From contig CM114272.1 of the NCBI GenBank assembly GCA_050084515.1, positions 20,522,001 through 20,586,000 on the forward strand: 64,000 bases of DNA, given 5' to 3'. The stretch is from Blasia pusilla. Its lineage: Eukaryota; Marchantiophyta; Marchantiopsida; Blasiales. A program made the position numbers and the translations under genes. How positions within the stretch are numbered: the stretch's first letter is position 1; the number at the start of each line of letters is the position of its first letter. Positions 37,789-51,115 of this stretch are shown here, piece by piece. A model generated the notes under the pieces. It worked only from the letters and a program-made list of their open reading frames with translations. It was not told the DNA's origin and ran no database searches.

Positions 37789-39430
37789 TTTTTACAACAA
37801 GAGAGGTCTCCAAGGTCTTCGTGCGGAAATCCTCTATAATCGAACATGGAAACCTTTCCAACATGACTTAGATCTCTTCCTTCTATTTTGAGACAATTCC
37901 TCACATGTTTAATTATTTGAATATTTTGAGGTGGGGATGTGCATGCACAATGCAATACATGCAGGAGAGTAGGAAGGGAAATTAAAATGCAAAAGCCCAT
38001 AAAAAATAAAAGACATGAAGAGAAATGCGAGAAATTCCAAGACGAACGAGAAGGAACTTTATGCATGGTAGAAACGAGACAGGTGAGTACGTAGGGGGGT
38101 ACGCAAGACCGGGACAACCCCAAGGAGCAGAATCCGTCCGTCCGTCCGTCCGGACGCCGTAGTTGGACAGGACAGCCCCATTTTTGTAATTTTAGGGACT
38201 TTAGGCGAGCGTTTCCCGGAGACGTGATTCAGCGGGGATCGCGTGCCTCGAGCAGATGGGCATTTATTACCACCGTTTCTCTGTTCCCAAACACTTGCCC
38301 TAACAAGTTCCGCTTTCCAAAAGCCGCCTTGTTTGCGAGGGATGTGGTGCGATGGGTGCATGTCTACGAATTGACAAGCGTATCCTTTTGGGGAAAAGGT
38401 TCACGCGTAAGAAGGGTACAAGAGAACGTCGAGTACTTACTCCACAGATGAGTTGAGTTGGTAAGCATGCCCGCGAATTGCGTTCTTTCTCCTTTGGTGC
38501 CTCCTCCTCATCTTTTCTGTATTAGGTGTAGAAGTGGGATGGTGGTGTCGATTCGCTTGACTTTTCTCGTTTCGGAGAATCTTTCGTTTGTACTCGACTT
38601 AAGTAGTCAAGTTTGTGATGACTAATTGTGCTTCAGAAAATTTTATAAGATTTGTGCAGATCCCTACATATTTAAAACCGAAGATTCAATCTCAATAGCC
38701 ATCTGCCTCATTAATTTTATGATTGGGGTATTTGGACCGTTTCCTATTTGTTTTTATGAAGATCACGACACTGTTAGGATGATCGCACCGCCTTGAAAGA
38801 GCCCAACCTCTTTATGGTTGCCTTTCCTTTTGCCGTGAATTTTGTTGGAGTAGTTATCGTATGTGATAGATTGACTGCGAAAGAGAGTTTTGGTCTAGTT
38901 ATGAAGCCATTTGTATACTTTATTGGATTTCTTCCGCTTTTTTTTTCTGCATTATTTTTCGCTCCTACTTTCCGGGGATTAGAGATGTTGTTCTCCATGG
39001 TTGGCGAGAGAGACACTTGCGGAGAATGCATCCAAAATTTTAAAAGAGTAGAAAACCCTTGTCTCCGAGGTTAATGGATACGTATAAGTGGTGAGCTCCC
39101 ATGACATGCTTTTTAAATAAAATAGTTCACAACCAATTTTGTGCACCAAAAGCATGCTATGCAATATAGTGATGGAAAGCACATGCTCGGATTTAAATGT
39201 TGAGATTCTTACAAAATGGAATTTTTGAAGCGGGAGGCCGGAATGGAATTTTGAAGGTGAATATACATTCCATTGTTCAAATTCCGAGAAAGATGAATAC
39301 ATAACCCCCTTTGTATTTTGCCACCACACACAAGATCGCCCTTAAATCGACGCCATCCTATTTAGGGGCACTACCAATGCGCCAATATCTTAGTCATGCT
39401 CTCGATGTGGGTGGAGATGCTAAGTTGTAA
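37789..39430. other. Intergenic DNA with a (CCGT)n tract, no supportable gene
   Basis: A short ccgtccgtccgtccgtccg tract lies near 38134-38152 in a GC-richer patch (38050-38460). The ORF 38793-39074 (+, 93 codons) encodes two hydrophobic stretches (FPFAVNFVGVVIV, FIGFLPLFFSALFF) but has no recognisable family. It overlaps an equally long minus-strand frame. I cannot call either a gene. Confidence 0.4.
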
Positions 39431-39549
39431 TCTATATTATTATTATTGGAGATTATTCAAAGTTATTGTAAAATGACATTGAACAACTTTGAGAGTTAAT
39501 TATCATTTTGGGAGATAATTTAAAAATATGCCTTGCACGCGGTAACTAG
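39431..39549 (+). mobile_element. Candidate very short Helitron (119 bp)
   Basis: It starts A|TCTATATTATTATTATTGG and ends TTGCACGCGGTAACTAG, the last eight bases matching the GGTAACTAG end at 52336-52344. The downstream base is A rather than T and the hairpin is weak, so this is tentative. Confidence 0.35.
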
Positions 39550-41980
39550 AGTTTTGAATGCATTCGATTGGGTGATGTTTACCTTCTAGCCCATCCGTCC
39601 ACATTCCAACATTAAATACCAAGGGTATAGGATCTAAATCCAGGTGTGTGCCTGGGTCTCTAGAGTGTAGCAATCTATATCCTATTCATCACAACAAGGC
39701 CTAATTAGGTTGTCCATGTGTGATTGAAGTTTCTTTTTGCCTGTGTTACAAAAGATATTTTTGATGTTTGGATGACATATGCCAAATATTGGAAGTTGTG
39801 GAATGAATAAACATATTCTCTCAAATAAAATTATAATTATGGATGTGGAATTGTTTGAAGAAGAAATGGTCTTTAGACACGCACTTTGGGATTAGTAAAA
39901 GGACCTTTCATTTTTTCCACATCGTGCTTTTAGATCTTGATACATCATAAATGGGAAAATTCTATCACATGCATGGGTTATAGTATGTTGTGCAAGTATT
40001 CTTTTAAAAACTACATCAAGTAGAAAAGAACTCTTGGACTACGACCATATTGTAACACAAGTCTTCTTTTCCTTTAGATGAAATTTTTTTAATCCTAATT
40101 TTTAAGAAGGGAAATATTTAAATCCAGACATATGTGACAATAGGGGCAAAGGTGGATTAGAGTCGCCCTATTATGATCCTCACTTTGATGATTGTTGAAA
40201 GGAATTGCATAATCATATAGCTAGAACCACATGATTCTAGTTTTTTTTTATCCATCTTAACATTTGGTTTGCTTAAGATTGTTTCCTATTCTCTAGAGGT
40301 AGACTCTTCCTACTATAGTATGTATCTAAGGTAGACGAGGGTTCATTTTCCCTACAGTGTTCTCTTAAAGCATAATATAGAAATTCCCTTCTAGATTAGA
40401 GTAAGGTTTTCTTGTTGATTCTCTCCTCCTTCATAATCTTTGGTTAGTATCATTTTCAAGATTTTTTGAAATATACCTACGTAAAAGCCATTTTGGGGCA
40501 TTTTTCAAAGACATTATGTTCAACGAGGGTATTCTCGTGGGGTTTTGGACATATATTTGCTCTTGCCATGGGAAGGGGGATGGCTTGTGGGTGGATACTC
40601 ATCCCCTTATTTTGGCATAATGGATCATACCACTTTCCTTTACAACTTTGATGCGTTTTTGTTTAGGCCTCCCTCAACCACCTATGGTTGGTTAGACACA
40701 TTATGAGTGTAGGGGACATCTAGATTGTTTTGATGTGATGTCCAATTGGGTTTGAGAGTATATTCTCTCACAATGGTGTGCAAGATATCATGTTTTGTAT
40801 TGTGCACGAGAGTGTCTTAAATATGCATAGAGAGCGACATTACTCAACGGAGGATTCCTTCATTTCTTGAGCTTCATTTCAAGTGACTTGTATATGACAT
40901 GAAAGGTTAAAGTCCTAGCAGCCGAACTCGTAGATACAAATCCTATGCGAGAGGAAATTTGGAAACACGTGGTTGCATAAGGAGAGACTAATCCAAAGAG
41001 CATTAGTGATGGTGGTGGTGGGGAAGAAGAGTTAGCTTAATCATCATCTTCACAAAGGATATCAAGTCGTCCCATTAACTATTGAGATATATGGAGCTAT
41101 AGGCGACATATTTGATGCTTTATTTACTAAGTATGCCGATATTTTCCACTTGAGAAATGAGTTTTCTCTTGTTACTACGGTCTTATATTGTAGACAACGG
41201 GTCTTCATGGCTCTATAACGCACCCAAGGCCATGGGTTGTTGTTGCAAGCTCAGGGTGTAGGAGAAGGCACTATTAGAGCCCCTCTTGTTGATAGTCATA
41301 TTTCCTTAGTTGTTGTTGATGATATCACATCTATTGCTAGATACGTTAGATTTAAGGGGGTTTCCCTTTTCTCCTTGTCCTCAACCAATTGTGGCCTTGG
41401 TGTTCCCCAAATCTTTAGTACCCCCTCCTTGTACTACCGATGGGTTCTTATAGTGTATTCTTAAATCCTCTATTGATTGATAATCCAAGCAAGCTACGTA
41501 GCTTCATTTTTTGATATGTAATGGGTCGAACATAAGAGTCCTCGAGGAACTTTCTTTCGTGACTGAAATATTCAAATGATTCCATAATTCAATGAGATGT
41601 TATTTTTGCCTTCCAACTAGGGATGGTATCCCACGTGCTATTATACAGTTAGGAAGATAGAGTTAATGTTGTCAATGCGAGTTTACGATAGTTTATCATA
41701 AACGAAAATGTAGTCTTTGGGAGGTACCTTGTGGGATTCCCATACATGATAGTTACTCAAAATAACCAATATAAATTTGTAAAGAAATGTTAATTAAAAT
41801 CCACATTGGATTATTAATATGAGCATGCTTATGACAACATGCACCTCACATCAACAAGTTTGCGCATCTCTAATATGTCGTTTCTATTGTCATGGAGAGT
41901 CAAATAAAAAATCATAATCGGAACCGATCGCAAATTCGAGGCAAAGCATGTCAACGAAGAGCAAAGACAAAACTTAATAT
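39550..41980. other. AT-rich intergenic DNA, no gene seen
   Basis: Only short ORFs occur (60-75 codons) and none is recognisable. No element ends were identified. Confidence 0.45.
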
Positions 41981-43400
41981 CGTCTACCTATAATTCATTT
42001 GTTTCTTTCCCAAGCAAAGAAATAAATGTCTCATGGAAAAAGCGAAAATGAGGCGACAATGCCATGTGCGCTCATCATCGGTCTCGGCCTCTCGGAATCG
42101 CATAATTCCACTTGTTTTACCGCGTCTATCTCCTTTTGCAGTGCCGCGTCCATCTCCTCGCTGCGAAAACATGACTGGGAGTGCGTGGCGCCCCACGTGA
42201 ATTTATGAGAGTAAAATGGCCTAAACGAGCCCCCATCGACAACGCTACTGTCCCCGCCTTTCGTCTTCAGAGTCCATACTCTCCACGGAGCACATGTGGT
42301 CGGCCGCGATGGCAGCTTTTGGAAAACAGCTCTTGCGCCAAAAGGGGAGAGATTGTCGCTTGAGACACACGGGGCTACTCGTGGATGCGATTTTGACCTT
42401 CAGCCGCTTGGCAGAAGACATGGGAGTATATACTAATCGGAGGATGAGTTTTTTCACCTCCTCCTCCAGTTTGACACGTATTAGTAACTTTCTTTCAAAA
42501 ATATTCTTATCATCTTTAAGTGGGATATTTAAATAGGGAGGGTGTATAGGATGGTTTCTTATGATGCACGGGTATATAAATATGACTTGCGTTAGACGAC
42601 GTATGTATTACGTGGTCGGCCCCCACAGAACGCGGATCACAACACTACACTTTGGTGGAGTTCAGGGAAGGTGGGAGAAACTGCCCTTCGGGGGTTCGCG
42701 TCGGCCAAGTTCACATGCTTCAGGGTCACGCGACGGGGGTCCATCGCCTCCATCTGCAGTCATTCTTTCTTCCCTCGTCGAAATCGCTCTCTAATCCCCT
42801 CACAAGTGAAAATAACTGCGAGGGGAAAGATATCCATTCAGTTTATTATCTGTTAATATTACACCTGTCAACATCGGAGGAGGGTAAAAAATACGTAAGA
42901 AGAAGATTATTAAATCTCATCTTCTTCTAATTATATTGATTAATTACTTGTAATTATTTTTTACAACTAATACGGAATCGGAAGATCCGGAATTACGAAT
43001 AGTTGTAACCAATTAAAATAATAGTTTCATTTAAAATTGGTAGGAAATAGAAATTTTCTTTATATAAAATATCTGAAAATCGATTTTACCTGTTTTGAAA
43101 GACCATTTTTCTCTCCCCTGGTCCATGCGATTACCAAGAAAGAAAGCGAAACCCGGGCCGAGCGGACCTGGTTCCTCCCTCAATATAGCGGCAGTGAGAT
43201 CTACTGCACGTGTGGTGCTAGATTACCACAGGGACGTGGTCACTCAGCAGACCACGGACTATTCTCATTCAGGTACCGCGGAGTTCGATCGACTGGAGAT
43301 CGCCGTTCCTTCAAGTTGTCATTCCGTTTTATTATTAGGGCCTGTCAAATATAGTCCATCCACGTAAGTTCTCCAAGAAAGCGGATACCACGTCGACCCG
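41981..43400. other. GC-richer island, no assignable gene
   Basis: Two less AT-rich patches (42040-42460 and 42600-42800, with another at 43120-43400) carry overlapping ORFs of 60-105 codons on both strands. None shows a domain or consistent codon structure. A CACGTG box lies at about 43207. This could be a relic of a gene or promoter, or simply old low-repeat DNA. Confidence 0.35.
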
Positions 43401-46400
43401 ACTTGTTTCTTGCATTGGGGATGAATAATTTTAATTGTTTTTTTATTCTTAGTGTTGAAATGGTGGTCTCCCTCCTCGGCCTCCGTTGAAAGGGGGTTAT
43501 TATAAGAAAATAACATTATATCATATTTTATAGCGGAGTTTTGAGTTTTTTTTAAATGAGCGAGTTCTTTAATACTAGAGAAATTATTTAGATTTATTTT
43601 TTTAAATTAAAAGAAATGAATGAAAAATGCATTAAACCATTACTTGGACTTGTTATTTTAAAAGATTTTTTCATGTGAGTCAATTTTTTGCAACTTCTTA
43701 AACTTGCAAAGACTTGCAAAACTACAAGAACTTTGCAAGTCCTTTGTCAACACCTTGCAAGCCTTTTACGACTAAAATACGATTGAAGTGTGATTAGAAG
43801 AAAATAGAACATTTTACTCGTGTTGCAAACATAATTTGCCAATTCCGTTCTCAAGACTTGCAAATTTGTGAGTCCAATGAGACTATATTCTGACTAGAAT
43901 GTAGTGCATGCAACTTGCAAAGTGGTTGGGAATATAGTAATGTAAAATTAGAAGCTCTCTAGCTTCCACAAAACTTCAACAAAAAGTGTAACTAAGATTG
44001 CACTTTGCTTGTATTCACCTAAGATGTTGCAGTGAGTGAGATGAGATCAAGTGACACTTTGGGTGTCCAAGTGAGAAAGGGTAAGCATCCATAGTGGGTC
44101 GAAGGGATAAGTAAGAGCTTGATTAGGGGAAATGGAGCTTGATTTGAAGAACTAGAAGTCGTGAAGCTGTTGTAAAATTGTTCATGAAATTGGATAAAGG
44201 TGTTTATGGTGTGAATGCTTCAAGATGAATCTATAGGCTGAATTTGATGTGAAGGTGTGTTTTCATTATAATTACGTGTCAATCCACTTCGAACCATATG
44301 AGGTTTGTATCCAATTTGGCTTATGTAGTCAAAAACTCTTTGAAATGAAACTTGGAGATTCTATTGTGAACTTTTTGGAAGTAGGAATAAGTGACCTCCT
44401 CGTTTGCATTATTGGTAGTACCTTGGTACATTGCTTCAAGGGCATGTTGCTGGTTTTGACCCTCTAGAGCTCTTTAATTGCAAGACCTCACCACAAACAA
44501 AAATGTCATTTGTAGTGTATAGTTTGCTTTAAGAGCAAGATTTGCTTCTTATACTCAATGATGCATGGATGTCCTTCTCATTTTTAGATTTTGTTCAAAT
44601 TTCTTTCTTTTGGCTCCACTTTAGCCACGCTATTAATGGTTGTATTATTAATGTTGCTTGATTTTTCTTGCTGATACACATTGCATACGATCTACACTTA
44701 GAATTTGTATGGGCTATAGACTTACAAATACAAGAATAATCAAGATTAGATTCATGTCGCATAAACTTGGTTCATGACGGTAACTTAGCAGAAAAATCCT
44801 TAACCAACTTGAACAATTTAGGGTAGGGCACGGTTCTAGTGAATGTTAGTAAATCCAATTGTGCATGTCATTTGGATTGATTGAGTGCGAAGAAGTTCAA
44901 TCTTGCAGGCTCTTCATTCCCTTTATGCCACCAAGATACGAATGTAGGAGACGTACAAATGGTTCTTTACCTAGAGGCTTGTGTTTTGAAGAGAAATTGA
45001 GTCACAATAAGGAGGGCTATGGTGCACAAATGTAAGCATAAGATGTAGGGATTGAATCAAGTTTAGATAAGTTGAATGACAAGACATCTATGGAAAGCAC
45101 ACAAAATTTTGAGGGCTTGTTGTTGAGAAACAAAAACCTTCGCAAACTTTTGAACCAAAACTTCCTCACGTACTGATACTAGTTAGTGCCCATGATGGTC
45201 CTGTGCCTATATGCCCATGTCCCATACGTATATAGCCTCTTGAGAATATGCGCCCTACCCCGTGCTTATGCGCCTCCACCTAAAATACGCGGAGGATTTA
45301 TAAGAACACGTGTCATGTTCTCCAGGTATCGCCATGTCATAACCATAGTACACACCACTCCGCAAATTATAATATAGTTCGGTTTATTGTTGCGAGCTTG
45401 CCATAAAGTGTTTCCCTTTGCTCATCCATCATCATAAAAATATTATGTTGCATTCTATGAAATACTGAAAACAAGATAGATTTTGGCAACTCAACTTTTA
45501 AAGAAGACGAGTGCTAAGCCATGAGAGATCCATTAATTAATTTTCATTGTTAAGTTATGACTAGCGTGTGCATTCCAACTAATGTAATGATGCACGCATG
45601 CCAATGAAAAAGCCTAATAAGGAAATCACTTTCGATGGAATGTGGATGAATCCAATTTAAATGACATCCTCGACTTACAGCCAAGGATAAGTAGGACTCT
45701 AGATTTAGAAGGAGTGAGATAGCACCGGAAAAGGAGTGAGATGATAGACAAATTCAGCTATGTTGTAGCGGTTATAGCGGTTTTAAGGGTGCGAGACCTA
45801 CCCAATGTTCTATTGGGTGAGCTAGAGCTACAAACGCTAAACAAAGGGTCACTAAAACAGGATGAGATGACAACAAGCTGAAGTAAAACAAGGGAAGCCG
45901 GGAAAGCCGCCATATGAAGCTCGTTTCCACAGATAAATTACACGGTAAATAAGGGCTAAAGGAGAGCGAAGATTAGGTGGTGACAGTTGACAGGCGTCAA
46001 TCCCCAGAGGCTGACTGGTCCCCCTTGGAGCGCCGCATGATGCGCTGACGGCTCAGCATGATAGATGCGGCGCTCCACGATGTAACCGTCCTTGCCCTTC
46101 CATGCCGGGTCGGCCCCCACTGTAGAGCGGGGAGATTGTCAAGCGCTTGTCTTGGACGTCAACCATGTGCCGATAGCCCGCACAAGGTGTGGAAACTTGG
46201 AAGGACTTGCCCTGATGTCTCCTGGTGCCGCCGCACCTAGTTCTGCGCCTTCTCCCCCTCATCAGATTTGCCGCGGCCCTCACCGGTATATCAAGCTTCG
46301 AGCTTCTTGAAACTTCAAAGCGCCCGGTGTGTCAGGCTTTCTACTCGTCCCTCTCTTCTCGATTCATTCTTCTCAGCTCGAGGCCAGTTCGCAAGGGTCG

Positions 46401-46482
46401 GAAGAGCATTCCTGACTGCTTTTGGCTGTGAAGTGGAGTTGGGTCGGGAGGTGGTGCAGGCGGGTGGTCTTCTGCTGGAGCC
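43401..46482. other. Intergenic DNA and upstream region of the PDF1-like gene
   Basis: Positions 43695-43925 contain several copies of the phrase acttgcaa(a) and its complement. The rest shows no gene. From about 45960 composition becomes GC-richer, and the 5' leader of the gene at 46483 probably lies within the last 200-300 bp. A tatatc sequence at 46284 is a weak TATA candidate and ttctcgattcattcttctc (46357 onward) is a pyrimidine-rich leader tract. ORFs on either strand at 46053-46310 have no domain. Confidence 0.4.
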
Positions 46483-47691
46483 ATGGGGAGGGCGGTGTGC
46501 GCGGCGTTGCTGCTCATGTGCTTTGCTTGCACAGCGGAGGCTGTCCGAACTCACGTCCATTTCTCACAGGGGACTTACTATGACGAATCGAACGCCACCG
46601 ACACGCCCGTTGCGGCGAAGAACAGTAGCAGCGACAAGAACGACAATGTGCCGATCAACACCAACCAGGAAGCTCCAGTTGGTGAGAAGAACGACGCTAT
46701 TCCAGACAGGTATCCTGGTGGTTACCCGGGCTACGAAAAATTCAACTACGACTCTAAAGTGACGACCGAAGGAGTCGATCCGGAGGCCATGTTCCAGGGC
46801 TACAAGAACAAGCACGTCTCGTTTGCCACTGTCAGCGAGACCGATTCTACCACTCCCACTACTATCCCCGATCGCTACCCGAAGGGATACCCGGGTGACT
46901 TCAACCCCGTCTACTCCCCCGCAGGCAGCCGTGAGAAAGTCTTCCAGCAGGGCTCATATGCTCGCTACAGCAGCAAATCACTCGTTGGAGAGACCGCGGA
47001 TAACAAGGATGCGTTGGTCATCCCCAATCGTTATCCCCATGGCTACAATGGAGACGCGATTCCGTATTGGGACAAGTCGCCTCAAGGTGACGGCCACCCT
47101 AGCAGCTTCAAGGCGAACTCTTTCGGCTATTCTGCAACAGATGGTAGCTCGACCACTCCACCGGACCGGTATCCTAATGGTTACTACCCCGGTTTGAACC
47201 CAACAAACAACGCAGTCAATACCAAGTTCTCTCCATATCAGTTCTCTTACAGCAGCACCAACAGCAGGCCCAAGTTTGATGGAATCCCCCAAGGCGATTT
47301 TTCTACACAGTCCAGCGTTCCTTTTGAGCTCACAGGAGGCGGCTGCCCAACTCAGTACTGGATCTACAACACTGACAAATGGCCCAGGTTTTTGAATGTG
47401 AAGTCCACCGTCGGAGATGCTTTCGGACAAAAGGCCACTTCCGTCTTCGGTGAGACTACCATTTTGCAGGCTTTGTTGGATACCCGACCGGATGGTTACA
47501 GTTCTCTTCTTCGAAGCGGAGCAACCGCCATTCTAAATTCGTACTCAAGGGCTCAGTTTAAGTTCAAGGGCCCAGTCGTGATCGAGCGTTTCAACGCCGC
47601 GTTGGTTTCTCGCGAAGCCGCAGCGCAGCAGGCTGCTGCATTTCAAGAGTCGAACGTGGGTGCATTCTTCCAGGAGGGAGGTTCATGCTAG
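46483..47691 (+). CDS. Secreted Tyr/Pro-rich repeat protein with PDF1-like C-terminal domain
   Basis: A single-exon 402-residue frame with start context gagccATGG. Residues 1-20 form a signal peptide cleaved after AEA. Residues 21-287 are Tyr-, Pro-, Asn- and Ser-rich with four spaced decapeptides: PDRYPGGYPG (74-83), PDRYPKGYPG (129-138), PNRYPHGYNG (181-190) and PDRYPNGYYP (227-236). Residues about 288-400 resemble the C-terminus of protodermal factor 1 proteins: YW....WP, then LQALLDTRPDGYSSLLRSG, AILNS, F.AAL.S...A...A.AFQ, N.GAF. PDF1 family proteins are epidermal cell-wall proteins of unknown chemistry. I infer a wall or surface structural role, with Tyr motifs available for cross-linking. 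There is no membrane segment or GPI signal. It lacks BURP CH motifs, so it is not a BURP protein. Gene reality is strong; the family call is moderate because it rests on remembered motifs. Confidence 0.88.
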   Translation: MGRAVCAALLLMCFACTAEAVRTHVHFSQGTYYDESNATDTPVAAKNSSSDKNDNVPINTNQEAPVGEKNDAIPDRYPGGYPGYEKFNYDSKVTTEGVDPEAMFQGYKNKHVSFATVSETDSTTPTTIPDRYPKGYPGDFNPVYSPAGSREKVFQQGSYARYSSKSLVGETADNKDALVIPNRYPHGYNGDAIPYWDKSPQGDGHPSSFKANSFGYSATDGSSTTPPDRYPNGYYPGLNPTNNAVNTKFSPYQFSYSSTNSRPKFDGIPQGDFSTQSSVPFELTGGGCPTQYWIYNTDKWPRFLNVKSTVGDAFGQKATSVFGETTILQALLDTRPDGYSSLLRSGATAILNSYSRAQFKFKGPVVIERFNAALVSREAAAQQAAAFQESNVGAFFQEGGSC

Positions 47692-50451
47692 AGGAACCCC
47701 CAGTTCGCGTCGGGGTTCGCAAGATAGAGGTTTTTGTTTGATTTGTTGCGGGAAGCCCCGTAGCCATGGAGTGACCAGCTGCCTTGTTGCCGTCTTAGAA
47801 ATAATCATTCTCCGAGACGGTATGTCATCTGGTTCTCTGTGGCGCCTGAGGCTTCACTGTTTTATCTTTGTTTCAATGGCCCTTTAAGTGAGATGCAAGC
47901 AGACACCATCCGTGCGCAGAGGTTGTTGTAAGACTATGTTGCAACCCGCCATCTATGGTCCCTGTAATATACTTATTATTTTGACCAAGCTTACGCATGT
48001 ACGTCTCACGTTGAGTGTAAGTTCTGGCGACAGCGTTTTGGTTGGAGTCGCGCCGCAACGTGGTACCTTACTTCGTGGGATGGATGGGCCTTTGTTGTTC
48101 CAGTGCATGAGTAGAATGCCACTGTCGCTGAGGAGAGCTGTGAACCAGCGTTGGACTGTGCGTAGCATCGATGGGTGGGCTAAAGTATGGCTATAACATT
48201 GTGAGTGGCGTTGTGTGGATGAACAGGTTCTGAAGGTAGAGCTCTTGGATTACTGTCACTCCAGTGAGAAGACTCTTGTAACCTCTGTTGAATGTGTAAT
48301 AAGCAGAAAAGCCTGCAGTCTTGCAGTCATGAATGATTGCACTCTCATTTGAGCGGTAATCGAGTCTGCACTCGAGCGTGATCGGGACGCTTAACCACGC
48401 ACACATGCTTGTGGAAGTAGAATCTGTCCAGTCTGGAGAGGGGATTCGCGCTGTGTCACACCCATATAATCGAAGCTTGTGGACGAGAATGTCACTTTGT
48501 GAAGCCAGCTGTTCTCCGATGTACCTGACATTTGACTGCAACTGATGCTTTCACGAGAGCCTAACAGCTGTTAACCATGGAGACCACATCTGTCCAGGCT
48601 TACCACAGCTCTAGGACATGGAGATAGTGGCTCATGCGCGGAATTGTCAGTAGGAAATGTCCTTGTCTTCGTGTCAGTGATGGAAATGGAAACAACTATT
48701 AGAAAGTGCCATTGAGGGGTCAAAGCCTACTTTAAAGCTCTGGTGATGGTGGAACATCGCACTTATTTACTAAGACCGACAAGGCTGGAACCTGCCTTGT
48801 CCAGTTGATTGTCGAGGCGAATTCCAAGGCCCTTTTAACCTCACATGATGTGACGATTAGTTGCGGGGGTGAGTCGGAAGGAAAGCGCGCCGTGCGGGAG
48901 ATTCTTGCTCATCGCGAAATCGATACTAACACGGCACGTATTTGTGACCACCATCTTATCTTTGGGATGTCCACCAGTCGTATCGCGGTCGTGGCCTTTG
49001 TAATTGTTGAGCTCACCTCACGATTACACACCCTGACTAATTCCTCCATGGATGAACTAAATCAACTTTAAATCTATAACCATTCTGTAACCATTCTATA
49101 ATCGTCTATGTTAGCAGCTTTTTGCCCGGTGAGATGATTGGGAACGATCAAACTCACATGGAAGATGAATGTAAAAGTCATCTGCATCAAGCCATATTTC
49201 CCTATATACACCTTTAGTAATTATGATAAAATAATATACTCTTATTCGTCATTCAATAAATAACAGAAAACCATTTATTGTGATGAGTTTTTTCCCAAAA
49301 TTAAATTTTACCCCCAATCAAGCTTGAAAGTAAAAAATAATTCTTGTCCCATTAGTGTCCTAGTATCCTGTTCATATTTCCCAAAAGAAAATTCACTTTC
49401 CCCTCAATCACACTTTAAATTTCATTTTCATGAACCTTGAAGAAATCATTTTAAATCTTCAAATGAGAAAAGAATAAAGAAAATTGAAAGAGACTAAGAA
49501 GATTTTACGAGGGATTGTTTTTAAAATTGAGTTACTTATAAATAATGAATTACTGTGAAAAATACCCATTGTTCTCTTCTTGCTTATTATAATGTAAAAT
49601 TTCAAAATTCATAAATTCATGGAAAAATTTGATAGGAGTCTTCAAAGATTCTGAATTTGTAAGAAAATTCATTCATTTTGATCCAAAGTTTGTCTCCAAA
49701 TATTTTAAAATATCCCTCATAATTAAAGCTTGAAAAGGAGATTAAATGACATATTTCTGAAGTAATATGTGATTTCCCTTCCGAATTTAACTTGAAATTA
49801 AAAATTTTAGTTTTTTTCCTAGATATTGAAATACTAATTTCAATATTTATTATAACGACCCTAAAAAATAAACTCAGAATGAAAAGGAGGTAAATTTATT
49901 CTTGGGATTCAAAATTTTTAATTTAAATTTCTCTTACAAAAAATTAATAATTATTTAAAAACCTCTTTTCTATTCAAATCTTAGCTAAGTATAAATCTTA
50001 GCTTAGTATAGAGAAACTTAAACAATAATTGTATATTTGACAGGCTTCACACGTGGCGTTCATGGGGAGCTTACGCCCTTAATAGTATGGTAATTAGAGA
50101 AATTTCTCAAGAGATTTCTCTTAACCTAATCCTCTAACACATGTTTTTCAACCTTTATAAGTTTCAAAATTAAGAGATTAATTAGGATTAAAAATCTAAT
50201 AGATGTTTACAATACCTTCCCCTCGTAGTAGAGGAAACATATGCCCCGAAATATGCCCCTTAAGTCTACAAACTCCTTTTTCGTCATACATATAAAATTT
50301 ATAATTGATTTAAAAATAGTTTTGAAAATTAATTATGAGAGAAATTCTAACATGTCTATCTCACAAACTCATCTCCTTTGCATTTTGGATCATACATCTA
50401 GAATTCATAATGGATTTAAAATGATTTTATAAAATTAATTATGAGAGGAAA
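47692..50451. other. 3' flank of the PDF1-like gene, then AT-rich DNA
   Basis: Positions 47692 to about 48000 probably contain the 3' untranslated region; aataatcatt at 47799 and tgtaatatac at 47965 are possible poly(A)-region signals. ORFs between 47880 and 49071 have no recognisable domain. From 49080 onward the DNA is strongly AT-rich and contains no gene that I can see. Confidence 0.45.
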
Positions 50452-50606
50452 AATATTATTAAGAATGGATGGGGTTAGGGAAACCTGTGCTGAGTGTTGA
50501 CACTTGTCCTTTCAAAAATCTTCTATAGCTGACGCATGTTAAATTAAAAGGACCAAAGAGTAAACGAGTGCCAAGAAAATTTTCCTATTCCCAAACATCA
50601 TACTAG
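50452..50606 (+). mobile_element. Short Helitron-like element (about 155 bp)
   Basis: It starts atattattaagaatggatgg (the TC terminus is mutated), carries gggttaggg and the core ACTTGTCCTTTCAAA, and ends CATCATACTAG|T. It matches the minus-strand element 23543-23721 and the element starting at 51019 in opening and core. Confidence 0.45.
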
Positions 50607-51018
50607 TTTTTTTAAACAATATCTCCCAACTGGAAAATTCACTTTCTTCCAAATTGAATCTAGTAATCTAAATCTAGCAAGGATGAAGACCAAAATTATG
50701 TGAAAGAATTGACATTGATAACGAGCATGATTATTCCTCCATGACACCCTCCTCATCGGTGTTAATTGCTCTTTCCGCATGCGGTGACACCCTCTTCATC
50801 CGGTATTAGTAGCTCCTACCCACGAGAAATGACACGTTAGGGTGTCACTTGCTCCTAACCCACCAGATCTGAAAGACTCTTGATCTGGTGTCATTTGCTC
50901 TTCCCATGAATTCTTATTAAGATTATATGTGCATACAAAAGTTAATTGTGTAATATCTTTCTCCCATACATCTTTGTCCTCCAAGATATGGTCATATTAA
51001 CATCTCTCATATGTACTA

Positions 51019-51115
51019 TCTATATCACTAAGAGAGGATGGGGTTAGAGAAACCCTCCTTGGGTGTTGACATCGGTCCTTTCAAACCTCTTGTATTGTTA
51101 ACATGTTCCATAGTA
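51019..51115 (+). mobile_element. Helitron-like 5' terminus, family of 50452
   Basis: A|TCTATATCACTAAGAGAGG is followed by atggggttagagaaacc and a ggtcctttcaaa core, closely paralleling 50452-50560. The 3' end was not located; the next 380 bp contain no gene. Confidence 0.5.

Noticed and set aside
38793-39074. 93-codon membrane-protein-like ORF
   Set aside because: Two hydrophobic stretches but no family match, and an equally open frame lies on the opposite strand.
46483-47691. BURP-domain protein
   Set aside because: The C-terminus lacks the spaced Cys-His motifs that define BURP; the PDF1-like pattern fits better.
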